A DNA stretch of 64,000 bases, taken from contig KL647304.1 of NCBI GenBank assembly GCA_000727475.1, forward strand, positions 1,068,231-1,132,230. The letters run 5' to 3'. The notes beneath the pieces are model-generated. The model worked only from the letters and a program-made list of their open reading frames with translations, ran no database searches and had not been told where the DNA came from. Position numbers and translations under genes: made by a program. Position 1 is the first letter of the stretch. Every line of letters begins with the position of its first letter. The stretch comes from Sarcocystis neurona. Taxonomy: Eukaryota; Apicomplexa; Conoidasida; Eucoccidiorida; Sarcocystidae. This document shows, piece by piece, positions 24,601-34,852 of the stretch.

Positions 24601-27600
24601 CCGCACACACAAAGATACATATGTGTATATCTGCTGAGCTCAATAGAAGGCAGGAAAGACGACTCCGCCGCCCTTACCCTTTTTCAGTGTATACAGTGGT
24701 GTAGCTGCCAACGTTGATGCGAGTTGTGTGTGCCTGCATTCGTTAGAGTATACATATGTGTTTACATTTATATATATGTTTGTATTCGTAAACACGTATT
24801 TATATGTGTATATCTAAAAATGTGTAGATAGACTTCAAACGGGTAAACGGAGATTCGTGAATACGTAGCAGTTTTCAGAAACGACGTTGTCTCTCTCTGC
24901 GGTTCATAGACACGCAGTACCTCTGTATGCATGTGTGTGTGTGTATGAATACGTGTATGTGAAGGCGAACTTCATACAGGTAAATAGACACTTATAACTA
25001 CGTATTTGCTCCTAGAAACGACGTTGTCTCCCTCTGCGTATCGCGAAGATGCAATACATATGCGTTTCACGTACATTTATGTAAGAAAGAGATTTGCTGG
25101 GGTACTTGTGTGTTTACGGGCGTCTGTGTGGAAGCGTATGTGTCGAAATACACCTGTAAAGTATATGTACGGCTGCTGCAGTATACTACTTGAGCAGGCA
25201 GTTTACTATCTGTAGAAGTGTATGGATATTCATATATACATGCAAAAGAAATGTACGAAGCACTACCTGGGGAGGCAGTCAACTTTTTGCTGTTGTATGT
25301 GTACATATATATATATATGCATATGTATGTGTATATGTATGTATGTATGTCTGCAGGACACTACTCGACTACCTGTGATGTATGGATGGATATATACATG
25401 TGACATATATGTACGGCTGCAGAAGCATCTGGATCGGCATTCTACTCTTTGTTGATGTGTATATGTGTGTATATGTATACGTACGGCTGCAGCAAATCAA
25501 TTTGGTAGGCAGTTTAATGTGACTTGCCCACAAGCACGCTAACTCGAGAAACTTTTCTTAGCAGATGTGTGAGAATGTTTGAATTGCTGCAGCAAAGGGA
25601 AAACCAGATATATGTGAAAGGCGAAGACGAAACGACATGAGAATTGAGAAGCAAACAATATTTCCGTCTTTTGCAGGACGTGTAGATGAGGATAGACGGA
25701 CGCTTTTATTGCCCTGCTTTGCACCCCGTGCTGCGCGTGTGTGTATGTGTGTACGTATACGTAGTCTGATCCAACTACATGTGTAGACATATATATATAT
25801 ATGGGGCTACTTGTAGTGAAGAAGAGAAAGTGGGAAGAATACGTATGTATATATATATGTATATAGATATAGAGAGAGAAGCTAGTGCTGTTGGACGTGA
25901 ATATGTATAGAAGTATACACGTAGATATGAATGTCTATGCGAAGATGTTTGAACAGAGAGGAATGCGTGCCTCATATCGAAGAACTGCGTAGAGGCGAAG
26001 AGATGTGTGTGTATGTGGGGGGGAGGGGGGTAGTTGAGGCCACACTATGAGGAGAAAAGTGATTCGAATTTCTCTTCGAAGTTGGCGCTGGGCAGACGAA
26101 TTTTTCTAGACAAAAAAGAGAAAAAGTGAGCCGGGATGGGAACGTGCTTTTTGACTGAATTCCCTAAGGAAGGGATTTTCTACTTGAAAACAGACGTTCC
26201 TGAGTTTTTCAGGGATATGAAAACAAACGTTTTCCCCTCCTTTTCGAATACTTCTAAAATGAGAATTCCCGTGGGGACTCCTCCTTGACACGCATACAAG
26301 TATAACGTGTGTACGTAAATATCGCTCATTCTCTTTACGTACCCATACGAAAGGCGCTACTACGCGTCGTGGGAGCACAGGCGTGTGGACCCATGAGACA
26401 GACATTGTTGTAGCCCTCGTCACTTCTGTTCGCTAGGATCGGTGGAGGGCTGTCCACACATTTCTCTGTCTCTCTCCCACATATTTATATATGTGCATAC
26501 ACATCAAAGCTTTACAAAGATTAGCAAGCATCCTTCACTTCAAATATATACGGCTACACGTGTACGTGTATTTGTGTGTGTGTGTGTCTGCACGGGTCGA
26601 CCGCGCAAATAGATCTGGTTGACTCGTGATCCACCCCTTGTTGTCTTACATTCAGCAAATACGAGTCGCACGTGCAGAAATGGCAGAATAGTTTTCTTGG
26701 GGAAGACTTGTGTGTCCTGGCGCTGAAAAACGCCGGTGCGTTGGCTGCTGCAGGTTTCGGGCTGCCCTTGGCACGTGCCTTTGCGCGCTACTTCGGCGGG
26801 GACATTCACGTGCAGGTGCGAGCGAGAAAAAGCCTTTTTCGTTGTGTTGAACAAGAAGAATTTCGTCCGTGGGACCCCTGCCGGTTTGTGTGTCTGCGCA
26901 GGCCGAGAGTACATCTCGATGTGTGTATATAGCGATACAAGGGGACGTGGACGTGTCCGCTTTGGGTGGCTGCCGGCTGCGTCCAGCAACAGTGTGTAAA
27001 CACATATACTTGTAGGCAGAGGGCGTGCAATATGGATGCGAAGGGAAGGACCCTACAGATGGAGATGCAGATAGCCTGCAGAGACGCGTAGTAGTACAGG
27101 GCTTTTGCTGCGGATTCGCAGCTGCAGAGTTGTCTCGCTCTGCTGCGAACGTTGCAACGCCCAGAGCGACAATCGCGAAAGAAGTTCCACTACACAGAGG
27201 GGGGGAGTCGTTTTTTGTGAGCGTCTCTGTAACTTTTGTAGGGGAAGCTTTATATTTGGGCTTGTGGACCTATTACCGGTGAGCATCTCTGCTTTTTATG
27301 GAAGAGAAGACCCAGTAGACTTGTAGGTCTTTGTTCTCAAATGTGTGCCTGTGTGTAGGTGTGTATGAGCGTATCGGTCTGTGCATGAAAACGCCAGTTC
27401 CGCAGGACGGGGACTCACCAATGTGTGGCCACACACACATACATGTGTATATGTAAGAAGAGAGAGAGAGGTAGTTTTTTGTACGGCTTATTTTTGCTTC
27501 AGTCACATAGGAGAGGATCGACAACGCGGATCTGCTTTGCTTTACTGTCGTAGTTGTCTTAGTCGCGGCAGGGCTGCCGATCCTGCTTCGCTGCGGCGGG

Positions 27601-28036
27601 TCTGCTTTGGTGCGCCTGCCGCTTCTCTGCACCAGCGGGTGCTGGTGTGCAGCTGCTGTCGGCGTGACGTGTTGCCGCTGTTGCTGATTCTCCCCAGTTG
27701 CTCTTGACAGAGACTTGGTGCTGCTTCGCCGCTGCTGCGTTGCTGCTGGTGCGTTCCTGCCGCTGCTTTCCTGCTGCTGTGTCGCTGCTGCTGTGTCACT
27801 GCCGATCTTTTCCCCTGCTGCGGTTCTCCCGGTACATTTCTCAGCGGGACTCTGTCTGTGCCACCGCTGCGTTTTTGTTTTTGCTGTGTTGGTGGTGCTG
27901 GCGGCAGTCGCACTTTGGCATTGGTACGGACGTTTACATCACGCTAAATCACATCGGCGACCAAGAAGAGGCTCTTTATTTCGAGGAGAGGTCTGACCTG
28001 CGCATGGGGCAAAAACTTTCTAATGAAACAAGTTGA
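14476..28036 (+). CDS. BCKDK: Mitochondrial branched-chain ketoacid / pyruvate dehydrogenase kinase family protein
   Basis: This protein kinase of the GHKL ATPase fold phosphorylates and inactivates the E1-alpha subunit of a mitochondrial ketoacid dehydrogenase. In Toxoplasma the BCKDH complex supplies acetyl-CoA from pyruvate, so this enzyme probably gates carbon entry to the TCA cycle. Proposed exons are 14476-15662, 16441-16629, 18139-18319, 19932-20055, 20778-21002, 21743-21788, about 23170-23276, 26656-26815 and 27908-28036. Visible motifs are the E-L-P-V-R-L-SHRLYDF N-terminal helix, THD with FMGQG around the family's conserved His, FLERFFYFRIG, an N-box (EILKNALRA), a G1 box (ISDKGGG), a G2 box (GFGLPLARAF) and GIGTDVY. 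The last 30 residues fit BCKDK slightly better than PDK. About 370 residues precede the kinase body: an Arg/Ser-rich, acid-poor start suited to mitochondrial import, then Ser/Pro and Ala/Gln low complexity. The start at 14476 is preferred; an in-frame ATG at 14335 is the alternative. Confidence 0.9.
15639..15905 (+). repeat. Tandem repeat, about 100 bp x 3, spanning the BCKDK exon 1 donor
   Basis: A GAAGCT-C-CTTCT-AA motif recurs at 15643, 15742 and 15845, each followed by GC-GCTGC, then TATAT-ATC, then a CTCT/GTGT tract. Copy 1 is the end of exon 1 plus its donor; copies 2 and 3 are intronic. GT at the donor position is kept in copy 2 and lost in copy 3. Confidence 0.85.
16089..16139. repeat. 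Two adjacent perfect inverted repeats
   Basis: CGTTTTCG-CAAA-CGAAAACG at 16089-16108 is an 8-bp stem with a 4-nt loop. At 16113-16139 a 13-bp arm (TACAGACCTGCAG) is followed by one base and then its exact complement. Both lie in BCKDK intron 1. Confidence 0.85.
16441..16629 (+). CDS. BCKDK: BCKDK exon 2
   Basis: Starts after tgcggtgcag with one base that completes a Gly codon (phase 2). Encodes WIREELPVRLSHRLYDFHRL and onward to DLKAFI, which matches the N-terminal helical domain of the PDK/BCKDK family. The donor (CAA|GTAAAG) has phase 2. Confidence 0.92.
16759..17036. repeat. TA/TATG microsatellite cluster (BCKDK intron 2)
   Basis: Several TA runs with TG and CA interruptions, separated by short unique stretches that include GATGATGATGA. 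It produces spurious Tyr/Ile frames on both strands. Confidence 0.85.
18139..18319 (+). CDS. BCKDK: BCKDK exon 3
   Basis: Acceptor (tttctgcag|A) with phase 2; joining it directly to exon 2 gives an uninterrupted family sequence. Encodes IVEKERSTHDRTVDFMGQG with the conserved His, followed by the FLERFFYFRIGRRVM helix. The donor (GAGCAG|GTATAT) has phase 0. Confidence 0.92.
18685..18703. repeat. Poly-C run of 19 bases
   Basis: An uninterrupted C homopolymer in BCKDK intron 3, followed by CACACAAAGAAAGAAAGA. Its length is likely to be error-prone in sequencing. Confidence 0.95.
19932..20055 (+). CDS. BCKDK: BCKDK exon 4
   Basis: Acceptor (cgcttgcag|A) with phase 0. Encodes GWRGIIHLECHAAKVIE then EACRSTYGIAPPV, matching the segment before the ATP-binding domain. 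An upstream acceptor at 19888-19889 would add 14 in-frame residues, but the 19932 start aligns without a gap to BCKDK. The donor (ACCG|GTGAAT) has phase 1. Confidence 0.9.
20088..20171 (+). other. Candidate cryptic or poison exon in BCKDK intron 4
   Basis: An 84-nt segment sits between a strong polypyrimidine acceptor (ttcttttcccttctacgtctttgttag) and a consensus donor (GAG|GTATGT). Its length is divisible by three. In the frame dictated by exon 4 it meets TAG at 20138-20140. The main protein does not need it: exon 4 joins exon 5 directly in phase with full family continuity. Confidence 0.4.
20376..20440. repeat. TAG/TAC trinucleotide repeat
   Basis: Imperfect (TAG)n and (TAC)n with an internal AGGAGGAGAAGGAGCAG stretch, in BCKDK intron 4. 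Confidence 0.8.
20778..21002 (+). CDS. BCKDK: BCKDK exon 5 (N-box)
   Basis: Acceptor (ttcccgcag|GC) with phase 1. Encodes FATIPDHLALIITEILKNAL, which holds the N-box Glu and Asn that coordinate Mg-ATP. A linker and KIEVYKGKREVVIKISDKG follow, entering the G1 box. The donor (AAAG|GTCGGT) has phase 1. Confidence 0.93.
21743..21788 (+). CDS. BCKDK: BCKDK exon 6 (G1 box, 46 nt)
   Basis: Acceptor (gtaatttcag|GA) with phase 1. It completes the SDKGGGVP G1 box and continues with KLADMWSFG. The donor (TCGG|GTCAGC) is weak; its phase is 2. Confidence 0.85.
22302..22690. repeat. Diverged tandem copies, about 150-190 bp, in BCKDK intron 6
   Basis: AGAAAAGTGGATCTCTGTATG and GGGTGACATACGTCTGT near 22302 recur with few changes near 22452, and a more diverged copy starts near 22645. 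Between them lie TA/TG microsatellites and a TAGATGTACAC-TATGC block. Confidence 0.75.
23170..23276 (+). CDS. BCKDK: BCKDK exon 7 (probable; 5' boundary unresolved)
   Basis: The frame encodes WLRDAWLFYSAAASTDTSEV, which resembles the family segment after the G1 box (BCKDK has FTTAEAST there). The donor at 23277 (GCA|GTGTAT) has phase 2 and fits exon 8. A long pyrimidine tract precedes AGs at 23168-23169 (phase 0) and 23190-23191 (phase 1), but exon 6 ends in phase 2. The only in-phase upstream AG nearby (23044-23045) lacks a pyrimidine tract. Joining exon 6 straight to exon 8 also keeps frame. Confidence 0.5.
23627..23825. repeat. Diverged tandem pair, about 123 bp, in BCKDK intron 7
   Basis: GAGCTTTTGCTCGAGCGTCTAA near 23630 is repeated as GAGTTTATGAACGAGCATCTAA near 23753. 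Each is followed by CGC-GTATATATATAT and then GTGTGCTTTGTGTGTATA. Confidence 0.75.
24877..25045. repeat. Diverged tandem pair, about 138 bp, in BCKDK intron 7
   Basis: AGAAACGACGTTGTCTC-CTCTGCG occurs at 24877 and 25015. ATTCGTGAATACGTAG and ACTTATAACTACGTATTTG are related sequences upstream of each. Confidence 0.7.
26656..26815 (+). CDS. BCKDK: BCKDK exon 8 (G2 box)
   Basis: Acceptor (ttacattcag|C) with phase 2. Encodes KYESHVQKWQNSFLGED, LALKN and the G2 ATP-lid loop AAGFGLPLARAFARYFGGD. The donor (GTGCAG|GTGCGA) has phase 0. Confidence 0.93.
27640..27830. repeat. CTG-rich tract (BCKDK intron 8)
   Basis: Imperfect GCTGCT repeats just upstream of exon 9. They give Leu/Cys/Ala or Gln/Ser frames depending on strand. 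The same triplet bias is seen in coding low-complexity regions, but here it is intronic. Confidence 0.75.
27908..28036 (+). CDS. BCKDK: BCKDK exon 9 (C-terminus)
   Basis: Acceptor (ggtgctggcggcag|T) with phase 0. Encodes SHFGIGTDVYITLNHIGDQEE and a short tail to the TGA at 28034-28036. The GIGTDVY segment is the last ATP-site strand of the family. Confidence 0.93.
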   Translation, partial: SHFGIGTDVYITLNHIGDQEEALYFEERSDLRMGQKLSNETS

Positions 28037-31000
28037 CGCTGGTTTGTCGATAAAGTCGTCAAGCGTAGGAATATACACATTCGAACATACGTTTGGGTGT
28101 GGTGGACGCGCATGAACACGCTAAGATGTGCCGGTGACGAACAAAGAGCAGACTTTCGTGGGAGGGGAAAAACAAATTTCGATAGACATGTGTGTATGTG
28201 TGTGTGTTACCACGTATACTTGTGGGTGTGTATGAGTGTGTCTTGTCTCCGCAAGTGCGTATGTTTGTGGGTGAAGAATGAGGGATTTTTTGTGGCGGTT
28301 ACAAGTGTTTTATCAACACGTGTCTCGTCTGGTGCGAGGCTGAAGACCGGGGTTCCGCCAACAGTAACAAATGGCGAAGCGAAAGGGACTATTCACGAAT
28401 AATACTTACACGTGCTTGCGTGTTTTTACGAGAGCACGTGAATACGTGCACCCCCCACGCTACCTGTCTTCTGTCTTCAAATGCGTAATGCCTGGCTTGT
28501 CTACACCGTCGCGGGCCGACATTTTCCCGAGAAACAGGTGCGCTCTTTGTTTTCGAAAGCGATGCACCACGGCTTCACACGCCCACCAGGGACAGACGTC
28601 CTAGTTTGGGTAACGCGTCCTCAGATTTGTACGCGTGAAACGAGTCTCCGTATTTTAAAATTTCTCGACCGTCCGCAGCGATCCAGCAGATTCGTATGTG
28701 GGTTGTGCGTGTGAAGTCCGTGACAGCGCACAAGCCGACGTGCTGGCGCAGATCTCTTATTTTACTTGCACGATGGAAAGCCGGTCCACGTTCAGGTGCT
28801 GGGGTGCTGCGCGTGGAGTGGTGAACGAGCGTGTTGCTACAGTTGTCCGAGGCTGCACGGTGGAAGATTAGCGTGAAAGCACGTAACCGAGACAGACTAT
28901 TTACCATCACCAAAAAGTATTGGTGGCAATATTACATATTTGTGTACTCTGTTTTGGCAGTAAGCTTACTGAACAGGTCTGTCTACACTTATGTAGACAT
29001 ATAGGAACATATGTGTATGCATATTGGACACGTACCAAGCAACAGGGTCGTTCTCCCGATGACTGTTTAAGCAACACGCGCGACGGCAACAGCTAGGTTC
29101 CCCATGAGCTCTGTTACGCAAAACGGTTGACAGTTGTTTCTACGAAAAGGACGCATTACAGCTGAGACAAGGCTTTCGTTGTTTTGTCACAGGTGATCAC
29201 ACGGGCGAAGCACATGTTTCCATATGACGAGAATCAGTAAAGGTATATAAGTTGTGCTTTCACATATATTGCTACGGAAACCACTGCAATATTAATACTA
29301 CCATTTTGAAGGACACGCCAGACAGCACACGCGCGAAAAAAGTACACCAGCCACGAGATTCGTAGTGATCCGTCTTCCACTGCTTCACGGGCATTCGACG
29401 TATACAAGCTCAAAAAACGTTTCACGCTGGAACGGAGTGGGTATGCACTCCTAATCATGCGTGTTACCGGTGTTTTTACCGTTACAGTGGCAGTGGCAAG
29501 AAGAGCATCGACTATTATACAGCCTATCACTGAGACACCTGTGTGAAGACAAGTTAATGTGTCTGGACATCGTAAGCAGGACACATGAAATTCCGCTGTA
29601 TGTTGTTGTGGGTGCGTCTGAATAATAGGTGCCATCGGATTTCACTCGATGACAAAATAAGCAGGCTGCCTCCTGCGCAAGTGTTTACATACACGTGCAT
29701 AGAGATAAACAAGAGAGAAGCGAACAGCGAAGAGAGTGAGAGAGAGAAAGAACGCAAGGAAAGACCCGAGAAGAAGAAAGACGGAGGCGGTAGGGCGTTC
29801 TAGAAATGTCTTTACAAACAGGAAAAGCTTTGCTGCAATAGTTTGTGGGAGGGGTGTGACGAGCGAAATGTCGGATGTTTTTTGGAAAATTATCCAGGCC
29901 ACTACACTGCGTACCCATGTCTAAAGGCGAACTCGGGTAATGCGCACCTATGTAGGAACGTCGGCATGTATACCCAGGACCACATGTACGTGTGTGTGTA
30001 TATATGTGGATATATGTGTATGCATACATGTAGTTCTTCGTTTGCAAGTGTTTTACATCTACGTGTATGCACACTCGTTTGATCCAGGTACCCACACGCG
30101 CGAATACAGCAGTCGGCATTCATGGCTCACCCTAGAAACTGATTTGTGTGCTCACGGATCGGGCCACCTCCCGGCTTTGAGCAAAGTGCAGCGCAACACG
30201 CCAGAATGGATGGCACATGGTAAAGAACATGTGAACGTCTTGCTTACCCCCCCGTGCACTCTTCGAAAGGTCGCAAGCTCACCTAGTTCTACGCCTACGT
30301 ATAGACACACAAATATGCACACATACTTGCTGGAGTGTACTTTTGTGTGTGTGCCTGTGCGTGCGTGTGTGTGCATGAGTAGGTTGCAAATATTTTTATT
30401 CGTTTTTCGTAAGTACTTTTGGAGCCATATTACCGCAATAGCTAATTGGCGTGTTGCTTGAAACATATGTGTGCAAGGAATATCTATTGAAGGAAAAAAA
30501 AATCTAACAGGGACACAAGTGTATCTAATGTTCCAGTCACCTCCTGTGTAGAAAAAGCATGTGAGCCGCACACATGTCTACAAGTACAAGTGCATATGCC
30601 TATCAGTATGGAGAAGCACGCATTTTGTACACAAGTGTATCTAATGTTCCAGTCACCTCCTGTGTAAAAAAAAGCATGTGAGCCGCACACATGTCTACAA
30701 GGACAAGTGCATATGCCTATCAGTATTGAGAAGCATGCATTTTGTATTAAGGATGCGACCAGGAGCACCTACGCGTCTTTGCACTACTCAAAATTACACA
30801 TATAAAGACCCCTGTATGCACACATCGAGGTATGTAAATACACGTAGCCTGCAGATAGGTATACGTAGAGTGTGGATACGAACGTACAAACGTGATTGCT
30901 CGTGCAAGCCTATCTGCCTACACGAGTGCACAACTCTGCGTGCGTGAAGGACGGAGTGCGATTCTTTTTTTTTCGGTACAAATTGACATTTAATGTCGTT

Positions 31001-33944
31001 ACGCTACTAGAATAGACAGAAGGCGTTGGTGTGGTTAAATTTCGTGACCAGTAGGACTGACGCTATGCAAGCCAAGCAAGTACGTCCGCCACGACATTCA
31101 ATCCACGACAGCACTACCGGTACTCTGCGTTGCATCGAACCTCTGCTCGTGAGCCACAGATCTACTTCTACATTGTGAGTACGCACACACGTGTTTTACA
31201 TCTATTTCAGAGCTTCTGTGTGAGCGTATATGTCGCTCTTATGTCAAGTGTATGCATGCCACTGTGTGGGTACGTTTTTGCCACACCTATATATATGCAT
31301 ATATAGGCGCACATACAGGCGTAATTATTTACGCCTTTGGTGTAGTCGGGAGAGAAGAAGCTGTTGTTGGCTCTGCTGGTTCCCAGGTGGTCTGCGGCTG
31401 TTTAGTGTGATTCTTGCTGCCCTCGTCCCACCTTGTGCAGCCCTTGCCCTCGTCAAACCGGGTGCTGGTGCTGACTATTTTGGCGTCATTACAAAAGTGA
31501 CTGTCACTGTAGAGGCGCTACCTTTTAACTCGTAGCGGGCGGCTTTGCTCTTCGTAGTGGCGCTGCTGTGCGTCGCTGTTGTAGCCGCCACTTTTGTGAC
31601 CCTGCTGGTCCTACGTTTAGCGTAGCCGCTACTGCTATTCCTTCGATGCTTATGTCCCGGTTTTAGCCTTGCTATTCCCGTCAGGACTTTGTCTGCTACT
31701 GCCTATACTTTCCTAACAGGATTCACGAAATCGTGCAATCTATTTGGACAGCGCTGCCATTTGCTCGAGGTCACACCAGCACAGACAAACACCTAGAATA
31801 CCAAAGCGGGTGAATGGCAGGATGGGCTATACACAAACTACTGGTGAGATACGGTACTGTGTAAATGTTCAACAGTCGCCTCCTGAACATTCGTCTAACG
31901 CAGATCCCCCCACCGCGCACGTACACTTTAATACCCCTGCATAAGCTCAGCTGCACACACGGAAGGATGTTGGCGTCTCTCGTATCACGTCATGTACAGA
32001 GATCCATACTCACTATTGACACGTAACCATCGTATTCTCTATGTACCGTCTATCTACGGGGCTCCCTTGTGTAGGGGCGACGTGAGTGCCAGAGCTTCTG
32101 TCGAAGACTGATGCCACATCTTTAAAGTCCGTGAAGCAACTGACACGGTCTCAAATCAGTCTCTTCCACTCCAGACCACACAAAAATCCTTTGCGGCTGC
32201 TGACGGAAGCATCCAGTTCGCCACACTGCAGCTCTAGTCGCATTACTATTACATACATGTGTACCTGTGTATAGAGGGGTACGCGCAGCATGCTTGACCT
32301 GTGACTCGGCTTGCACACATGAAGACAATAGTAACTGACCCTCAAACATACCGTTCACGCGACGAGGTGCATGGTCTCTCTGGCTTATGCGTCTCGTTGA
32401 TAAAGAACCATGTATGCTGTAGCCACCAGGCTCTTGTGCGGGTGTTGCAGGATCTCTTGTTGCTCTCCTTTTGGCGGAGCTCTCATCCAGTAGCATTTCC
32501 GCTTCTCTCTAAGTGGGCAGTATCGGATGTGTCACTGGTTGTGTTGCTGCTGTTCTCGTGCTGTGCTGCTCCTACTGTTGTTGCTGGTGTGGCTGATAAA
32601 TAACTAGTATGTGGCTCTTGACGCCGTGCCACTGTTGCTCTACAACTGGCGCAGCAGTTGCTACATACTCTAACTATTGTTGCTGCAGCTGCCGGGGTTC
32701 GTTAGTGTATCATGCTACCACTGCCGCTGTCTGCGTACGTGCTGCTGCTGCTGGTGCGGTGATACGCTAAGCAGCCAACACGCTACTAGCGAGCCACCTG
32801 TATGTTCTGTAGATACGTCTAGTTATGAGCGTGCGATTTGACCCTCTTTCCCATTACCACGAAAGTGACATTTCCTCCAGTTTTCCGCAGAAGCACGCTC
32901 TTTTGAATGAGATGGCCACTTCTTGTGTCCAGTGACGTTTTCGTTCTATTCGGCTCCCCTTTTCGTAGCGTTGAGGCGGGTCTAGTCACACTGCTTGCCG
33001 GTATTTTTCCGTCTCTCCTATTTTATCGTAGCAGCACTTGCGGGCCTTCCGGAACCTTTTTGCTTGCATCCTTTGAGTTCCCCTTTGACGAAGGAAGTAT
33101 TTTTATTCGCAGTAAACGTCGAAAATGTCGCCTGTGCACAACGCTGCTTTTTTCTCCCTTCGTACAGATTTCGGCGTGCACGGGGCTGCCTCTCTTGCGA
33201 TTGCGGCGAGTGCCTCCGGGTAGCTTTGGCTCTCTCATGCAGAATGCGGATTATGCTCCTCTCTGTGCGCGCAGAATCTATCCGTAAGACACGTGTAACG
33301 TCGCTTTTTCCTGTATTCATCCTCGTTACCGCGGTGAAGTCGGAGGTGAACTGCTCTCCCCGTGTATCGCTGGATTACGTATTGTAAAACCATTCCCTCC
33401 CTCTTATACCGTGGTTGGTCACGGTTGCCGCTGCTTCGTTCACCTTTACGCGGACATTTTCCCCGGTGTGGAAGTGAATTTTTACGCTGCAGACTGGTTT
33501 GCCGTTTTCCGGGCGGAAGAAAGACGGGTACCACGCATTACGCTGGGAGAAACGGTCTGCAGATCCCGATCTGTCGTTTCACTATGTTTTCTCAGAAACG
33601 GCTAGCTCTTTTGTTGTGAAACGACTTCCTTTCTTCTCAGGAGGCGCACTGGACATACCTCGGCTGCAAAGGGTGTTTCTTTTTCGAATAACAGATCGTT
33701 GAGTGTGAACTAAGACTGCGTTTCTTGTCAAATATCCACACCTCCAGACGTAACTTGAATCCTTGTGAAGTCACATGGTTGTGAAACTGTTTGCTATTGA
33801 AGTATTCGTTCACATCGCACTTGCCTTTCGGTGGACTTTCCGCCGGGTTTCGACTGGTCGGCGACCGCTTCTCTTTGGTATCATCTTGTTTCTCATCATC
33901 GGAAGGCTTTACCAGGTGGGCTTCTGCGGTTATTTCCCTTCAAA
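28037..33944. other. Intergenic region, BCKDK to SFT2
   Basis: About 5.9 kb without a supportable gene. It contains a 116-bp tandem duplication (30513-30746), CTG-rich stretches near 31560-31600 and 32530-32760, and pyrimidine-rich DNA approaching the SFT2 start. Short open frames here have no recognisable domains. Confidence 0.5.
30513..30746. repeat. Tandem duplication, about 116 bp x 2, nearly identical
   Basis: Copy 1 (30513-30628) and copy 2 (30629-30746) both run from ACACAAGTGTATCTAATG through CCAGTCACCTCCTGTGTA to CATTTTGTA. They differ at only a few positions, including an A-run length change. Confidence 0.95.
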
Positions 33945-34852
33945 ATGGATGCCACTCAGAGTTTTAGTAACCTTATAGCGGATAACCCGCTGTACGGCTC
34001 CCACCGGGCACCGGGAGAGGAGGAGAAGCTTTACCAAAGCACGGCCAGAAATGATTTCTTTGGTATAATTTCTCTAAATCCCACAGACCCTGCCTCTGCG
34101 CCTCCTTCGTCAGCAGCTTCTTTATGTGCAGCATCATCAGCGTCGTCACCTGCTGTGGTTTCTCTTTCGTCCCCGGGTGGAGGCCTGAACGGTATGTTCT
34201 CGTCCTTATCCGGGCAGCAGCAGAAACTGCAGCAATCCACTGCCGCTGGCGCCGCCTCTCCTGCTGCACCTCCTCCGGCGGGAGCGGTTGCTGGTATTGG
34301 ATCTGCTGCTATGGATTTCTTCAAAAGCAGCATTTCGCAGTTTCCCCCGCGTGGGAGCATGGATGGCTCAGCTTCGTCCACGACGACCAGTGTGTCGAAA
34401 GGAACGTTCATTTCGCAAACTTCTGTTTTCTCTTCTGGTGCTTCATCGTATCCCGCCGCTTCCTACTCTTCCACTTCCTCGACGGTTTATTCTTCGTCTT
34501 CTACGCAGGCTGGAGAGCAGCAGGGACTGCTGACGTCTGGTTTCACGGCTTTCAAGGATACTGCTTCGCGCTTAGTAGGCAGCGCGAAGCAAATATCCGT
34601 AGTCTCAACTGCTCAAAGCTTGACTGACTCTGTAAATACGATGACTTCCACGCAGAATTTGCTGCTTTTTGGTCTGATGGCGGCGGCGGGTGTCGTGTCG
34701 ATGATGCTGGCCTTTCTCACTCTTCCTCTCCTAGTCTTCGCTCCGTCTAAATTCGCGCTTCTTTTCACGCTCGGATCTCTTTGTTTTCTGGTCAGTCTTG
34801 CTATGCTGCGAGGCGTCAAGGCGCTTTTCTCCCACCTCATCGAGCCGCGCAG
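33945..34852 (+). CDS. SFT2: SFT2 exon 1
   Basis: Encodes the N-terminal MDATQSFSNLIADNPLYG segment, the low-complexity region and helices 1-2. It ends at a strong GTAAGT donor. Confidence 0.93.

Noticed and set aside
26902..26935. Possible BCKDK exon after the CAG at 26900-26901
   Set aside because: Exon 8 joins exon 9 at phase 0 and gives an ungapped match to the family C-terminus (GGDIHVQ then SHFGIGTDVY).
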